This document shows, piece by piece, positions 32,825 through 41,091 of a DNA stretch of 64,000 nt. Made by a program: the position numbers and the translations under genes. Location: positions 186,001-250,000 of the forward strand of contig NZ_JACIGJ010000001.1 of NCBI RefSeq assembly GCF_014197855.1, written 5' to 3'. Each line of letters starts with the position of its first letter. Position 1 is the stretch's first letter. The DNA comes from Roseospira marina (lineage in GTDB: Bacteria; Pseudomonadota; Alphaproteobacteria; Rhodospirillales; Rhodospirillaceae). Under the pieces are notes generated by a model, which saw nothing but the letters and a program-made list of their open reading frames with translations, was not told the DNA's origin and did not search any database.

Positions 32825-34150
32825 GTGGAGAACGAGACCCTCGCCATCCTGATGTTTCCGAGCGTCATTGTGCTGCTGCTTCTGGGCGCGCCGGTGTCGT
32901 TCGCCCTCATCGCGGTCGGCTTCGCCTTCGGGTGGACGCTGTATGACTTCCGGGTCGGCATCCAGCTTTTCAACATCATCCAGACGTCGGGGTCGCAGTT
33001 CCTGCTGACGGCCGTGCCGCCCTTCATTCTGATGGGCTGCGTCCTGGAACGCGCCGGCATTGCGGAGCGCCTGTTCCGTGTCCTGCAAATCTGGGTGGGA
33101 CGGTTCCCGAACGGGCTTGCCCTGACGACGATGGTGATGGCGACCATGATCGCGGCCACCACCGGAATCGTCGGCGCGGTCGAGGTCATGATCGGCCTGA
33201 TGGCCGTACCCGCCATGCAGCGCATGGGCTATCGCAACGATCTCATCGCCGGCACGGTTTGCGCGGGCGGGTCGCTGGGCACGATGATCCCGCCGTCACT
33301 GGTTTTGATTGTGTACGCATCCGTTGCGAATCAGTCCGTCGGCAAGCTGTTTGCCGCCGCCATTCTGCCCGGTGTCGTGATGGTCGGGCTGTTCCTGCTG
33401 TACATCGCGGTGCGGGGCATCCTGGCGCCGCCGTCCGTGCCGTACCGCGACACCGAAGGGCAGGGGATGTCGTTCGGGCGAAAAGTGCGGCTGACGGTGA
33501 TCGGCCTGTTGCCGCCGACCCTGCTGATCGTGGCGGTGCTGGGGACGATTCTGGCCGGCATTGCAACGCCGACCGAGGCGGCCGCCGTCGGTGCGCTGGG
33601 GGCGCTTCTGCTGGCGGCGGTGCACCGGACGCTGGATGGACCCATGCTGCGCGATGCCTTTCTGACGACCCTGCGTCTGACCAGCATGATCCTGATGATC
33701 GTGGTGGGCGGGTCAATGTTCAGTTCGATCTTCCGCAGCCTCGGCGGCAATGACGTGGTGCGCGGCGTGATCGAGGTGATCCAGGTGGATTCCTTCGGTC
33801 TAGTGCTGCTTTTGCTGGGGATCGTGTTCGTGGCCGGGTTCATCCTGGAATGGGTCTCGGTGCTGCTGATCTGCCTGCCGATCTTCGTGCCGCTGCTGGA
33901 TCTGTATGGCGTCGATCCGATCTGGTTCGCGATGCTGACGTTCGTGATGCTGCAAACGTCCTACCTGACGCCGCCGATGGCGCCTTCGATCTTCTACTTC
34001 AAGGGCATCGCGCCTTCCGACATGAGCACGCGTCAGATGTACCAGGGCGTTCTGCCGTTCATCCTGTGCCAGATCCTGGTGATGATCCTTCTGCTGGCCG
34101 TACCGTCGCTGGCGACGTGGCTGCCCACAGTGCTGGTGACGGGATTCTGA
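32825..34150 (+). CDS. dctM: TRAP transporter large permease (DctM type)
   Basis: Membrane protein of 441 residues with about 12 helices. It shows family motifs such as GAPVSFALIAVGFAFGW, AVPPFILMGCVLERAGIAERLF, VGAVEVMIGLMAVPAMQRMGY, GGSLGTMIPPSLVLIVY, ATPTEAAAVGALGALLLA and LTPPMAPSIFYFKGIAP. This is the sodium-coupled ion transporter part of the TRAP system. It starts at GTG 32825 with GGAGG 10 bp upstream, 15 bp after dctQ. Confidence 0.93.
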   Translation: MENETLAILMFPSVIVLLLLGAPVSFALIAVGFAFGWTLYDFRVGIQLFNIIQTSGSQFLLTAVPPFILMGCVLERAGIAERLFRVLQIWVGRFPNGLALTTMVMATMIAATTGIVGAVEVMIGLMAVPAMQRMGYRNDLIAGTVCAGGSLGTMIPPSLVLIVYASVANQSVGKLFAAAILPGVVMVGLFLLYIAVRGILAPPSVPYRDTEGQGMSFGRKVRLTVIGLLPPTLLIVAVLGTILAGIATPTEAAAVGALGALLLAAVHRTLDGPMLRDAFLTTLRLTSMILMIVVGGSMFSSIFRSLGGNDVVRGVIEVIQVDSFGLVLLLLGIVFVAGFILEWVSVLLICLPIFVPLLDLYGVDPIWFAMLTFVMLQTSYLTPPMAPSIFYFKGIAPSDMSTRQMYQGVLPFILCQILVMILLLAVPSLATWLPTVLVTGF

Positions 34151-34279
34151 GGCAGAGTTACTTGTCGGTCCGTGGCGAGTCGCCCGTCGCGCCGGGTGTG
34201 CCCCGGTTCGGCGAGTCGCGCCTGTGTGGCGCTGCCAGGAAGACGAGACGGCCGGAATACGAGAAGAAGGACCGGAACC

Positions 34280-34789
34280 ATGACGACGGATTTGCCGAAT
34301 GTCGAGCGGCGGCGCATCCAAGGCGAGGTCATCAAGCCGATCTACGACGAACTCGTGGCTGAGATCGGGCCGGAGCGTGCCCGCGCGCTGCTGGCGCGGG
34401 CGATCACCCGCTCGGCCGAGGCGGAGGCACAGCGTGCCGCGCAGGCCACCCCACCGGGCGCTGACCCAATGGGGGCGTTCACCGCGATCTTCGATCGGAC
34501 CTACCGGGATCGCGGCATCGAAAGCGGCCTGGAGGCGACGGTGCGCGATGAGGGGCCGGACCGCCTGGATTTCGATGTCACCCGGTGCCGGTTTGTGGAG
34601 ATGTACGCGGAACTGGGACTTGGGGCGGTCGCGGACGTGCTGTCGTGCAACCGAGACGGTACGTTTGCGCAGGCGTACGACGGGCGACTCGCTCTGGATC
34701 GGGCGCAGACCATCGCGGGCGGTGCGTCCTGTTGCACATTCCGCTACCGGTTGCGGTCCTCGTCAGGGGACGGCACGACGGAGCGGTAG
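34280..34789 (+). CDS. L-2-amino-thiazoline-4-carboxylic acid hydrolase-family protein
   Basis: Protein of 169 residues with the look of the ATC-hydrolase family (L-2-amino-thiazoline-4-carboxylate to S/N-carbamoyl cysteine). Features are a helical N-terminus (RIQGEVIKPIYDELVAEIG), DRLDFDVTRCRFVEMYAELG, then CNRDGTFAQAYD and RAQTIAGGASCCTFRYRL near the end. Members occur in many catabolic clusters and most have no proven substrate. It follows the TRAP genes by 130 bp and probably acts on the imported compound. Its 3' end overlaps the convergent DUF2189 gene by 46 bp. Confidence 0.75.
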   Translation: MTTDLPNVERRRIQGEVIKPIYDELVAEIGPERARALLARAITRSAEAEAQRAAQATPPGADPMGAFTAIFDRTYRDRGIESGLEATVRDEGPDRLDFDVTRCRFVEMYAELGLGAVADVLSCNRDGTFAQAYDGRLALDRAQTIAGGASCCTFRYRLRSSSGDGTTER

Positions 34790-35565
34790 GCGTGCCACGT
34801 GGCATGGCCGATCAGGGGCAGCGTGATCGTCAGGCCGACCAGAAGGGTCGCCAGCCCCGCCTCCGTGAACACCACGATCAGACCGGCCCACAAGGCCATC
34901 GGCTTGGCGTTGCGCAGCACGGCAATGATGCTGGTGAATACGGCCCCCACCGCATCGATGGGCCGATCCATCATCATGGGCATGGATACCGCCGCCGCCA
35001 TGAAGGCGACACCGGCGAACACCGCGCCCACGCCCGACCCCACGGCCAGGAACACCAGCCCTTCCGGCGACAGGGTCTGGTTCAGCATGCTGCCCCAGGA
35101 CATGTTGACGTAGGGAAAGAAGATCGCGAACACGAGCGCCGCGAATCGCAGCCAGATCATCATGAAGAACAGCAGCGCGATGCCGAAGGACAGCATGTGC
35201 ACGGGATTCGCGCGCCACGCCGTCAGGGCGCGCCACAGGGTCGGGCGCTCGCCCCATTCCAGGCGGCGGCTGATGTCGTAGAAGCCCATCGCCAGCGCGG
35301 GCGCGACCAGCAGGAACCCGGCGATGGTGGAGGTGATGAGGTAGTCGAGCCCGGTTAGGGCGAGGCCGGCGCTGATGGCGAACCCCAGGCCGGTGAACAT
35401 GGCGCCCAACCCCAGGCTGACCGGCCACGCGGCCATCAGGTCACGCCAGCCGGCTTGGAGCCAGAGCCAGGGGTCGTCCATGGTCAGGACGTTGACACGC
35501 TCCGCCAGCGGGGTCGGCGGCGCGGCCGAGCCGGTAGCGGGTATCGATTCGGTGTCCGGAGCCAT
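34744..35565 (-). CDS. DUF2189-type integral membrane protein
   Basis: Protein of 273 residues with a soluble N-terminus (about 1-40, ending LTMDDPWLWLQAGWRDL) and six to seven predicted helices (SLGLGAMFTGLGFAISAGLAL, TIAGFLLVAPALAMGFYD, ALLFFMMIWLRFAALVFAIF, FLAVGSGVGAVFAGVAFMAA, MALWAGLIVVFTEAGLATLL). The order and the WLQAGWRDL / MGFYDISRRLEWGE region fit DUF2189, a family of unknown function. The ATG at 35565 has a GGGAGGG-type site. It lies downstream of another membrane protein gene on the same strand. Confidence 0.8.
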   Translation of the reverse strand: MAPDTESIPATGSAAPPTPLAERVNVLTMDDPWLWLQAGWRDLMAAWPVSLGLGAMFTGLGFAISAGLALTGLDYLITSTIAGFLLVAPALAMGFYDISRRLEWGERPTLWRALTAWRANPVHMLSFGIALLFFMMIWLRFAALVFAIFFPYVNMSWGSMLNQTLSPEGLVFLAVGSGVGAVFAGVAFMAAAVSMPMMMDRPIDAVGAVFTSIIAVLRNAKPMALWAGLIVVFTEAGLATLLVGLTITLPLIGHATWHAYRSVVPSPDEDRNR

Positions 35566-35702
35566 TGTGCGTCCCTCCCCGTCGTCCGGACCGGCGCGTT
35601 GGAACGTCGGCGCGCGGTCCGGTGCTTTTGTTCCTATCATGGAACAGAGGGCGGGGGACGCAAAGCCCTGTCGCACGGTGGGCGTGCCGGAGCCGGGCGG
35701 CC

Positions 35703-36332
35703 TCAGGCGAAGCGGATCACCGTCGCCAAGTCTGGACGCAGGACCATCAGCAGGCCGAGAACCGCGACCCCGATGCCGGCGAACACGACCCAGACGCCGG
35801 TTTGCGTCCGGCGGGAGATGGGGCTGAAGCCCTTGGACCGCACCCACCCGACGACGCCCGCAGCGATCGGGACCAGGAATGGAAACCCGACCAACGCGAA
35901 CGGCACCACGGTCAGGATCCACAGCAGCAGAAGGCCGAGATTGCCGAGCCGGAGGCGAACCTTCGGCACACCGTCGATGATGTCCGTCAGGAACGAGGCA
36001 AATAGGCCGACGATGACGGCGGCAATGCCGAACACGACGACCCCGGCGATGCGCAGTTCGGGAACACCGCCCCCCCGTGGCATGCCGAACGTGCCCGTGT
36101 ACAGCTCCAGCGCGCGCGCCTGAATCGGAGTCTCTTGCGTGAGCAGAAGGGCGGCGACCAGCGCGCCCAGCGTCCAGCCGAGCACCGTCAGAAGCACCGG
36201 GGCCGGGCGCGGCCCCGCCAGATAGCGTTCGTCGTCCGTCGGTTCGTGCAGCGCCACCGGTCCCTCCCGTCCCTTAAGCTGGCCATCCCAGAAATCGAGG
36301 GGATATTCGTTCGGGCCGGGGGGAGAAGGCAA
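35703..36332 (-). CDS. Integral membrane protein, hypothetical
   Basis: Protein of 209 residues. The soluble N-terminus (about 1-42, MPSPPGPNEYPLDFWDGQ) is followed by four or five membrane segments (VLLTVLGWTLGALVAALLL, LRIAGVVVFGIAAVIVGLFA, LGLLLLWILTVVPFALVGFP, GVWVVFAGIGVAVLGLLMVL). No catalytic motif or known family is recognised. It reads in the same direction as the DUF2189 gene 137 bp away and diverges from the transhydrogenase genes. Confidence 0.7.
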   Translation of the reverse strand: MPSPPGPNEYPLDFWDGQLKGREGPVALHEPTDDERYLAGPRPAPVLLTVLGWTLGALVAALLLTQETPIQARALELYTGTFGMPRGGGVPELRIAGVVVFGIAAVIVGLFASFLTDIIDGVPKVRLRLGNLGLLLLWILTVVPFALVGFPFLVPIAAGVVGWVRSKGFSPISRRTQTGVWVVFAGIGVAVLGLLMVLRPDLATVIRFA

Positions 36333-36643
36333 GAGCCGTGACGCTCGGATCGGTGGCTAACGTGGGTCCGATCGGATGGATGAGCTTTCCGTATAGCGGA
36401 ACGATTGACCGGGTGCAAAGTGGGAAACGGTGGCTATGTGATACGCGATGGGCTACGGTCCGGGGACTTCGGGACGGGTTCTCCTTCCCGTCGGGGTGGT
36501 TTGCATGTCCGAGAGGGGGCGCCCATCCGCAGTGCCGCGGCATGTTGCCGAGCCCCGACCCGGTTCCAATATTCCGGCGGTGGCGTGCGCCGGCCGGGCG
36601 TGCGCCATATTGCCATTCGTTGATCGATCGAGGGTTCCAATCC
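36333..36643 (+). promoter_or_regulatory. Promoter region of the transhydrogenase operon
   Basis: About 310 bp upstream of pntAA and divergent from the hypothetical membrane-protein gene. It holds a perfect small hairpin, TTCCG-TATAG-CGGAA, around 36390, and a TTGACC hexamer near 36406 that could be a -35 box. No matching -10 is convincing. No gene was found in it. Confidence 0.35.
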
Positions 36644-37798
36644 ATGAAACTCGCCGTACCAAAGGAACGCCGGAGCGACGAGGCTCGCGTGGCGATCTCA
36701 CCCGAGGTCGCCAAGAAGCTGGTCGGTCTTGGCGTCGAGGTCGTGGTGGAGACGGGCGCCGGCCTCGGCGCGGACGTCACCGACGACATGCTTAAGGATG
36801 TGGGCGTCACCATCGCCCCCGATGCCAAAACGGCCCTGGGCGATGCCGACCTCGTTTGGAAGATCCAGCGGCCGATGACGGCCGACGAGGGCACGGACGA
36901 GATCGCTCTGATGAAACGCGGCGCGACCCTGATGTGTCATCTCAACGCCTTGACGCAGAAATCGATGGTCGACGCCCTGACGTCGGCCGGCGTGTCGGCG
37001 TTCGCCATGGAACTGATGCCGCGCATCAGCCGCGCGCAGTCCATGGACATCCTGTCGTCGCAGGCCAACCTGGGCGGCTACAAGGCGGTGATCGAGGCGG
37101 CCAACGCCTTCTCCCGCGCCTTCCCGATGATGATGACGGCGGCCGGAACGGTTCCGCCGGCGCGGGTGCTGGTGTTCGGCGCGGGCGTTGCCGGCCTTCA
37201 GGCCGTCGCGACCGCGAAGCGTATGGGTGCCGCCGTGCAGGCGACCGACGTGCGGCCGGCGACGCGCGAACAGGTGGAAAGCCTGGGCGGCAAGTTCGTC
37301 ACTGTCGATGCCGAGATGGAAAAGCAGGCGGAGACGTCCGGCGGCTACGCCAAAGAAATGCCGCCGGAATACTTTGAAAAACAGAAGCAGGTCATATCCG
37401 AGGTTCTGAAGAAGACGGATATCGTCATCACGACCGCCCTGATCCCCGGCCGTCCGGCTCCCAAGCTGGTGACCGCCGAACAGGTCCGGTCGATGAAGAA
37501 GGGCTCGGTGATCGTCGACATGGCCGTCGAGGCCGGCGGCAACTGCGAACTGTCCGAGGCCGGCAAGATGGTCGAGGTCGATGGCGTCAAGATCATCGGC
37601 TACCCCAACCTGCCGACGCGGGTCGCCGCCGACGCCAGCCCGCTGTTCGCGAAGAACCTGCTGAACTTCTTCACGCCCATGTTCGACAAGGAGGCCAAGG
37701 CCCTGAAGTTGAACTGGGAGGACGAAACCATCAAGGGCACCTGCGTCTGCCATGACGGCAAGGTGGTCCATCCGGCCCTCGTCGGCGGTTCGAACTAG
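36644..37798 (+). CDS. pntAA: NAD(P) transhydrogenase alpha subunit part 1 (NAD-binding domain I)
   Basis: Soluble NAD(H)-binding subunit of the proton-translocating transhydrogenase, 384 residues. It shows VPKERRSDEARVAISPEV, ISRAQSMDILSSQANLGGYK, the dinucleotide-binding VFGAGVAGLQAVATAKRMG, the RPATREQVESLGG loop and VVDMAVEAGGNCEL. In this split form domain I is a separate chain. The enzyme uses proton-motive force to reduce NADP with NADH. It is first in a tight operon with pntAB 12 bp downstream. ATG at 36644. Confidence 0.95.
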   Translation: MKLAVPKERRSDEARVAISPEVAKKLVGLGVEVVVETGAGLGADVTDDMLKDVGVTIAPDAKTALGDADLVWKIQRPMTADEGTDEIALMKRGATLMCHLNALTQKSMVDALTSAGVSAFAMELMPRISRAQSMDILSSQANLGGYKAVIEAANAFSRAFPMMMTAAGTVPPARVLVFGAGVAGLQAVATAKRMGAAVQATDVRPATREQVESLGGKFVTVDAEMEKQAETSGGYAKEMPPEYFEKQKQVISEVLKKTDIVITTALIPGRPAPKLVTAEQVRSMKKGSVIVDMAVEAGGNCELSEAGKMVEVDGVKIIGYPNLPTRVAADASPLFAKNLLNFFTPMFDKEAKALKLNWEDETIKGTCVCHDGKVVHPALVGGSN

Positions 37799-37810
37799 GA
37801 GGGGGACCCA

Positions 37811-38242
37811 ATGGCAACGCAAACCACCGATACCATCGCGTCGCAGGCCGGCGCCCTGGCCGAACAGGCCGGGCAGCTGGCGCAGAGTGCGCAGGCCCTG
37901 GCCGAACAGGCCGCAAGCTCGGCCATGGGGACCGCTGCGGCGGCCGGGGCCGGTCATGGCGGCGAATTCTGGTGGCTCTTCACCGTGTTCGTCCTGGCCT
38001 GCTTCATCGGCTTCTACGTGGTCTGGAGCGTCACCCCGGCGCTGCACTCCCCGCTGATGGGTGTGACCAACGCGATTTCGTCCGTCATCATCGTCGGCGC
38101 CCTGATCGCCGCCGGACCGGCCGAGTTCACCGGCGCGAGTTGGCTGGGCCTGGGTGCCGTGCTTCTGGCGTCGATCAACATCTTCGGCGGCTTTATCGTC
38201 ACCGAACGCATGCTCGCCATGTTCAAGAAGAAAAAGAGCTAG
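37811..38242 (+). CDS. pntAB: NAD(P) transhydrogenase alpha subunit part 2 (membrane domain)
   Basis: Membrane subunit of 143 residues. An Ala/Gln-rich N-terminal stretch (about 1-50, with repeats such as [20 protein letters not shown]) precedes three or four helices ([58 protein letters not shown]). It forms the proton channel with the membrane part of PntB. The [20 protein letters not shown] segment is diagnostic. A GGAGGG site precedes the ATG. Confidence 0.93.
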   Translation: MATQTTDTIASQAGALAEQAGQLAQSAQALAEQAASSAMGTAAAAGAGHGGEFWWLFTVFVLACFIGFYVVWSVTPALHSPLMGVTNAISSVIIVGALIAAGPAEFTGASWLGLGAVLLASINIFGGFIVTERMLAMFKKKKS

Positions 38243-38254
38243 GGAGGGCGAGTC

Positions 38255-39646
38255 ATGGGATTCGGAATGACAATGCTGGCGTATTTGATCGCCGCCGTCT
38301 GCTTCATCCTGGCGCTTCGGGGGCTGTCGTCTCCGACCAGCGCGCGGCAGGGCAACCTGTTCGGCATGGTCGGTATGACTATCGCCGTGCTGACCACGCT
38401 GATCTCGCCCCACGTCGTCAATTACTTCCCGATGGCGATCGCGGTGGCCATCGGCGGTGGCATCGGCGCCGTGGTGGCGCGCAAGGTGAAGATGACTGCG
38501 CTGCCGCAGCTTGTGGCCGCTTTTCACTCGCTGGTCGGCATGGCGGCCGTGCTGGTGGCCTGGGCCGCGCTGCTGACGCCGGAGAACTACGAGATCGGCT
38601 CGGTCGGGACCATCCCGGTCAACAGCCTGATCGAGATGTCGTTGGGTCTGGCCATCGGTGCCATCACCTTCTCGGGCTCGTGCATCGCGTTCGCGAAGCT
38701 TCAGGGCCTGGTCTCCGGCTCGCCGGTGATCTTCAAGGGTCAGCATCCGCTCAACGCGGGCCTCGGCATCGCGCTGCTGGTGTTGATCGTGATCTTCTGC
38801 GTCACCGAGAGCCACACCGTCTTCCTGCTGCTGACAGTCCTGGCCTTCGCGCTCGGCTTCCTGCTCATCATCCCCATCGGCGGCGCCGACATGCCGGTGG
38901 TGATCTCGATGCTGAACAGCTACTCGGGCTGGGCGGCGGCCGGCATCGGCTTCACCCTGGGCAACCCGCTGCTGATCGTGGCCGGTGCGCTGGTGGGCTC
39001 CTCCGGTGCGATCCTGTCCTACATCATGTGTAAGGGCATGAACCGCTCGATCTTCAACGTGATCCTGGGTGGCTTCGGCGGCGACAGCGCGGCCGCGGCG
39101 GCCGGTGGCAGCGGCGACAAGGCCGTGAAGCCGGGCAGCGCCGACGACGCCAGCTTCATCATGTCCAACGCCTCCAAGGTCATCATCGTGCCGGGGTACG
39201 GCATGGCCGTCGCCCAGGCGCAGCACGCCCTGCGTGAAATGGCGGACAAGCTGAAGGCCGAGGGCATCGAGGTGAAGTACGCCATCCACCCGGTGGCGGG
39301 CCGTATGCCGGGGCACATGAACGTGCTGCTGGCCGAGGCCAACGTGCCCTATGACGAGGTGTTCGAGCTGGAGGACATCAACAGCGAGTTCTCCACCGCC
39401 GACGTCGCCTATGTCATCGGTGCGAACGACGTCACCAACCCGTCGGCCAAGACGGACCCGTCGAGCCCGATCTACGGTATGCCGATCCTGGACGTGGAAA
39501 ACGCCAAGACCGTGCTGTTCGTGAAGCGCTCCATGGCGTCCGGGTACGCCGGCGTCGACAACCCGTTGTTCTTCAAGGACAACACCATGATGCTCTTCGG
39601 GGACGCGAAAAAGATGACCGAAGAGATCGTGCAGGCGCTGGAATAG
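38255..39646 (+). CDS. pntB: NAD(P) transhydrogenase beta subunit
   Basis: Beta subunit of 463 residues. The N-terminal two-thirds has about nine helices (domain II), including TFSGSCIAFAKLQG, GADMPVVISMLNSYSGWAAA and ALVGSSGAILSYIMCKGMNRS. A Gly/Ala linker (about 270-295) leads to the NADP-binding domain III: IIVPGYGMAVAQAQHALREM, IHPVAGRMPGHMNVLLAEA, VIGANDVTNPSA and FVKRSMASGYAGVDNPLF. All signature motifs are intact. It is followed by a strong hairpin shared with convergent trxA. Confidence 0.96.
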   Translation: MGFGMTMLAYLIAAVCFILALRGLSSPTSARQGNLFGMVGMTIAVLTTLISPHVVNYFPMAIAVAIGGGIGAVVARKVKMTALPQLVAAFHSLVGMAAVLVAWAALLTPENYEIGSVGTIPVNSLIEMSLGLAIGAITFSGSCIAFAKLQGLVSGSPVIFKGQHPLNAGLGIALLVLIVIFCVTESHTVFLLLTVLAFALGFLLIIPIGGADMPVVISMLNSYSGWAAAGIGFTLGNPLLIVAGALVGSSGAILSYIMCKGMNRSIFNVILGGFGGDSAAAAAGGSGDKAVKPGSADDASFIMSNASKVIIVPGYGMAVAQAQHALREMADKLKAEGIEVKYAIHPVAGRMPGHMNVLLAEANVPYDEVFELEDINSEFSTADVAYVIGANDVTNPSAKTDPSSPIYGMPILDVENAKTVLFVKRSMASGYAGVDNPLFFKDNTMMLFGDAKKMTEEIVQALE

Positions 39647-39725
39647 GGCGGCGCGGTCGCACCGGATCCGTGTGGGTGGGCCTATCGGTCCCGCCCACAC
39701 GGTCCGCGCGTCGGACCACGAAAAA

Positions 39726-39755
39726 GGGGGCGGCTTCCGTGCGGAGGCCGCCCCC
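39726..39755 (-). terminator. Terminator between pntB and trxA
   Basis: GGGGGCGGC (39726-39734) pairs with GCCGCCCCC (39747-39755), with extra pairing CTTCCG/CGGAG inside. The T-run is on the minus strand (AAAAA at 39721-39725), so it chiefly ends trxA transcription and may also block read-through from pntB. Confidence 0.8.
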
Positions 39756-39785
39756 GTTCCGTCTGCGATCCGGTGAGGTCCGGGA

Positions 39786-40100
39786 TCACACGACCGATTC
39801 AACCCACTCCAGGAGCTTGCTCTTGGGCAGGGCGCCGATCTTGGTGGCGGCCACCTGACCGTCCTTGAAAACCATCAGCGTCGGAATGCCCCGCACGCCG
39901 TATTTGTTCGGCGTGTTTGGATTCTCGTCGATGTTGATCTTGGCGACGGTGACCTTGTCGCTCATGGTCTGATCCAGCTCTTCCAGCGCGGGAGCGATCT
40001 GGCGGCAGGGACCGCACCATTCGGCCCAGAAGTCCACCAGCACGGGGGACGTGGACTTCAGGACATCTTCCTCGAACGAGGAATCGGACACATGTTTCAT
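39786..40100 (-). CDS. trxA: Thioredoxin
   Basis: Cytosolic disulfide reductase of 104 residues. The active site FWAEWCGPCRQIAP has the redox Cys pair C29 and C32. KINIDENPNTPNKYGVRGIPTLMVFKDGQ contains the conserved cis-Pro loop. It keeps protein thiols reduced with electrons from thioredoxin reductase. Monocistronic with its own terminator. Confidence 0.97.
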   Translation of the reverse strand: MKHVSDSSFEEDVLKSTSPVLVDFWAEWCGPCRQIAPALEELDQTMSDKVTVAKINIDENPNTPNKYGVRGIPTLMVFKDGQVAATKIGALPKSKLLEWVESVV

Positions 40101-40319
40101 GGGGAAGCCGTCCTTTATACATGTCGGCCCGGAACAGGCCGGGGTAAGCCACCGGCGGTCCGGTCATCGTGGGCCAAATCTAGGTCCGGGATGTGAAGGG
40201 CGTCAAGAAAAGGCGTTGCGCACACACCCGACGTGAGCGGCCCTAGTCAGGGCCGGGCCGGGATCTGTAAGCTCCGGGATACGTTCCCACCAACACAGGG
40301 CGAAGGCCCGGGGGCCGCC

Positions 40320-41006
40320 ATGCGCAAACGAATTCTTGTCTTCGGAGACTCCAATGCCTGGGGTTTCGTCCCGGCGGTCGAACGCCGGCCGCTGGAGCGG
40401 TATCCCGAGGGCGTTCCGTGGGTTGACGCTTTGTCGGCACGCCTGGGCAACGGCGTGGCGGTGCAGGTCGATGCCGTGCCAGCTCGGACGACCGACCAGG
40501 ACGATGCCGTCTCGGCCGAGATCTTCACGCCGTTGCGGGCCCATGACTTCAACGGCCTCACCCATCTGCCGGCGGCGCTGGTCAAGGCCACGCCGGCCGA
40601 TCTGGTGATCCTGGCCCTGGGCACCAACGACCTGAAGGCGCGCTTCGATCGCTCGGCCGAGGCTATCGCCCGGTCGGTGATCGGTCTGGCGGATATGGTG
40701 CGAACCGGGGGCGCGGCAAGCGCCTATCCGTCGCCCGCCGTGTTGATCCTGGCGCCGGCGCCCATCGGGTCGTTGGCGCCCTGGACGGCGGAGAGTTTCA
40801 GTGGACGCGAGGGTGTCGGGCAGGCGCTTGGGCCCGCCGTTGCGGCGGCGGCCGAGGTGGCCGGCGTGCCGGTGGTGGAGGCGGGCGTGGTGATCGGCCG
40901 GACCCATGGCTGCGACGGGATTCACTTCACCGAGGCGGACCATGCCGCACTGGCCCAAGCGCTCGGCGTGCGGGTCGAGGCTCTGCTGCGCGGCACGCGG
41001 TCATAG
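40320..41006 (+). CDS. SGNH/GDSL-family hydrolase
   Basis: Esterase-type protein of 228 residues. Block I is VFGDSNAWGF with Ser11. A Gly/Asn block (ALGTNDLKARF) gives the oxyanion-hole residues, and block V DGIHFTEADH carries the Asp-His of the triad. No signal peptide is evident, so it is probably cytoplasmic; it may act on acyl or arylesters. It is flanked by trxA (divergent) and thrC with no clear functional link. The start at 40320 puts the GDS block at the usual distance from the N-terminus. Confidence 0.88.
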   Translation: MRKRILVFGDSNAWGFVPAVERRPLERYPEGVPWVDALSARLGNGVAVQVDAVPARTTDQDDAVSAEIFTPLRAHDFNGLTHLPAALVKATPADLVILALGTNDLKARFDRSAEAIARSVIGLADMVRTGGAASAYPSPAVLILAPAPIGSLAPWTAESFSGREGVGQALGPAVAAAAEVAGVPVVEAGVVIGRTHGCDGIHFTEADHAALAQALGVRVEALLRGTRS

Positions 41007-41091
41007 GACGGACGGTGTTGCCGGCCCGTCCGGCAAGGCTTAGGGTCCCGGATAGACTTCGCCCGCACACAATCAGGGGAGATGGGTCGTC

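Noticed and set aside
36698-39802. Minus-strand open frame of 1034 codons opposite the transhydrogenase genes
   Set aside because: It is the antisense shadow of pntAA, pntAB and pntB in GC-rich DNA. The composition is His/Arg/Gly-rich with no domain.
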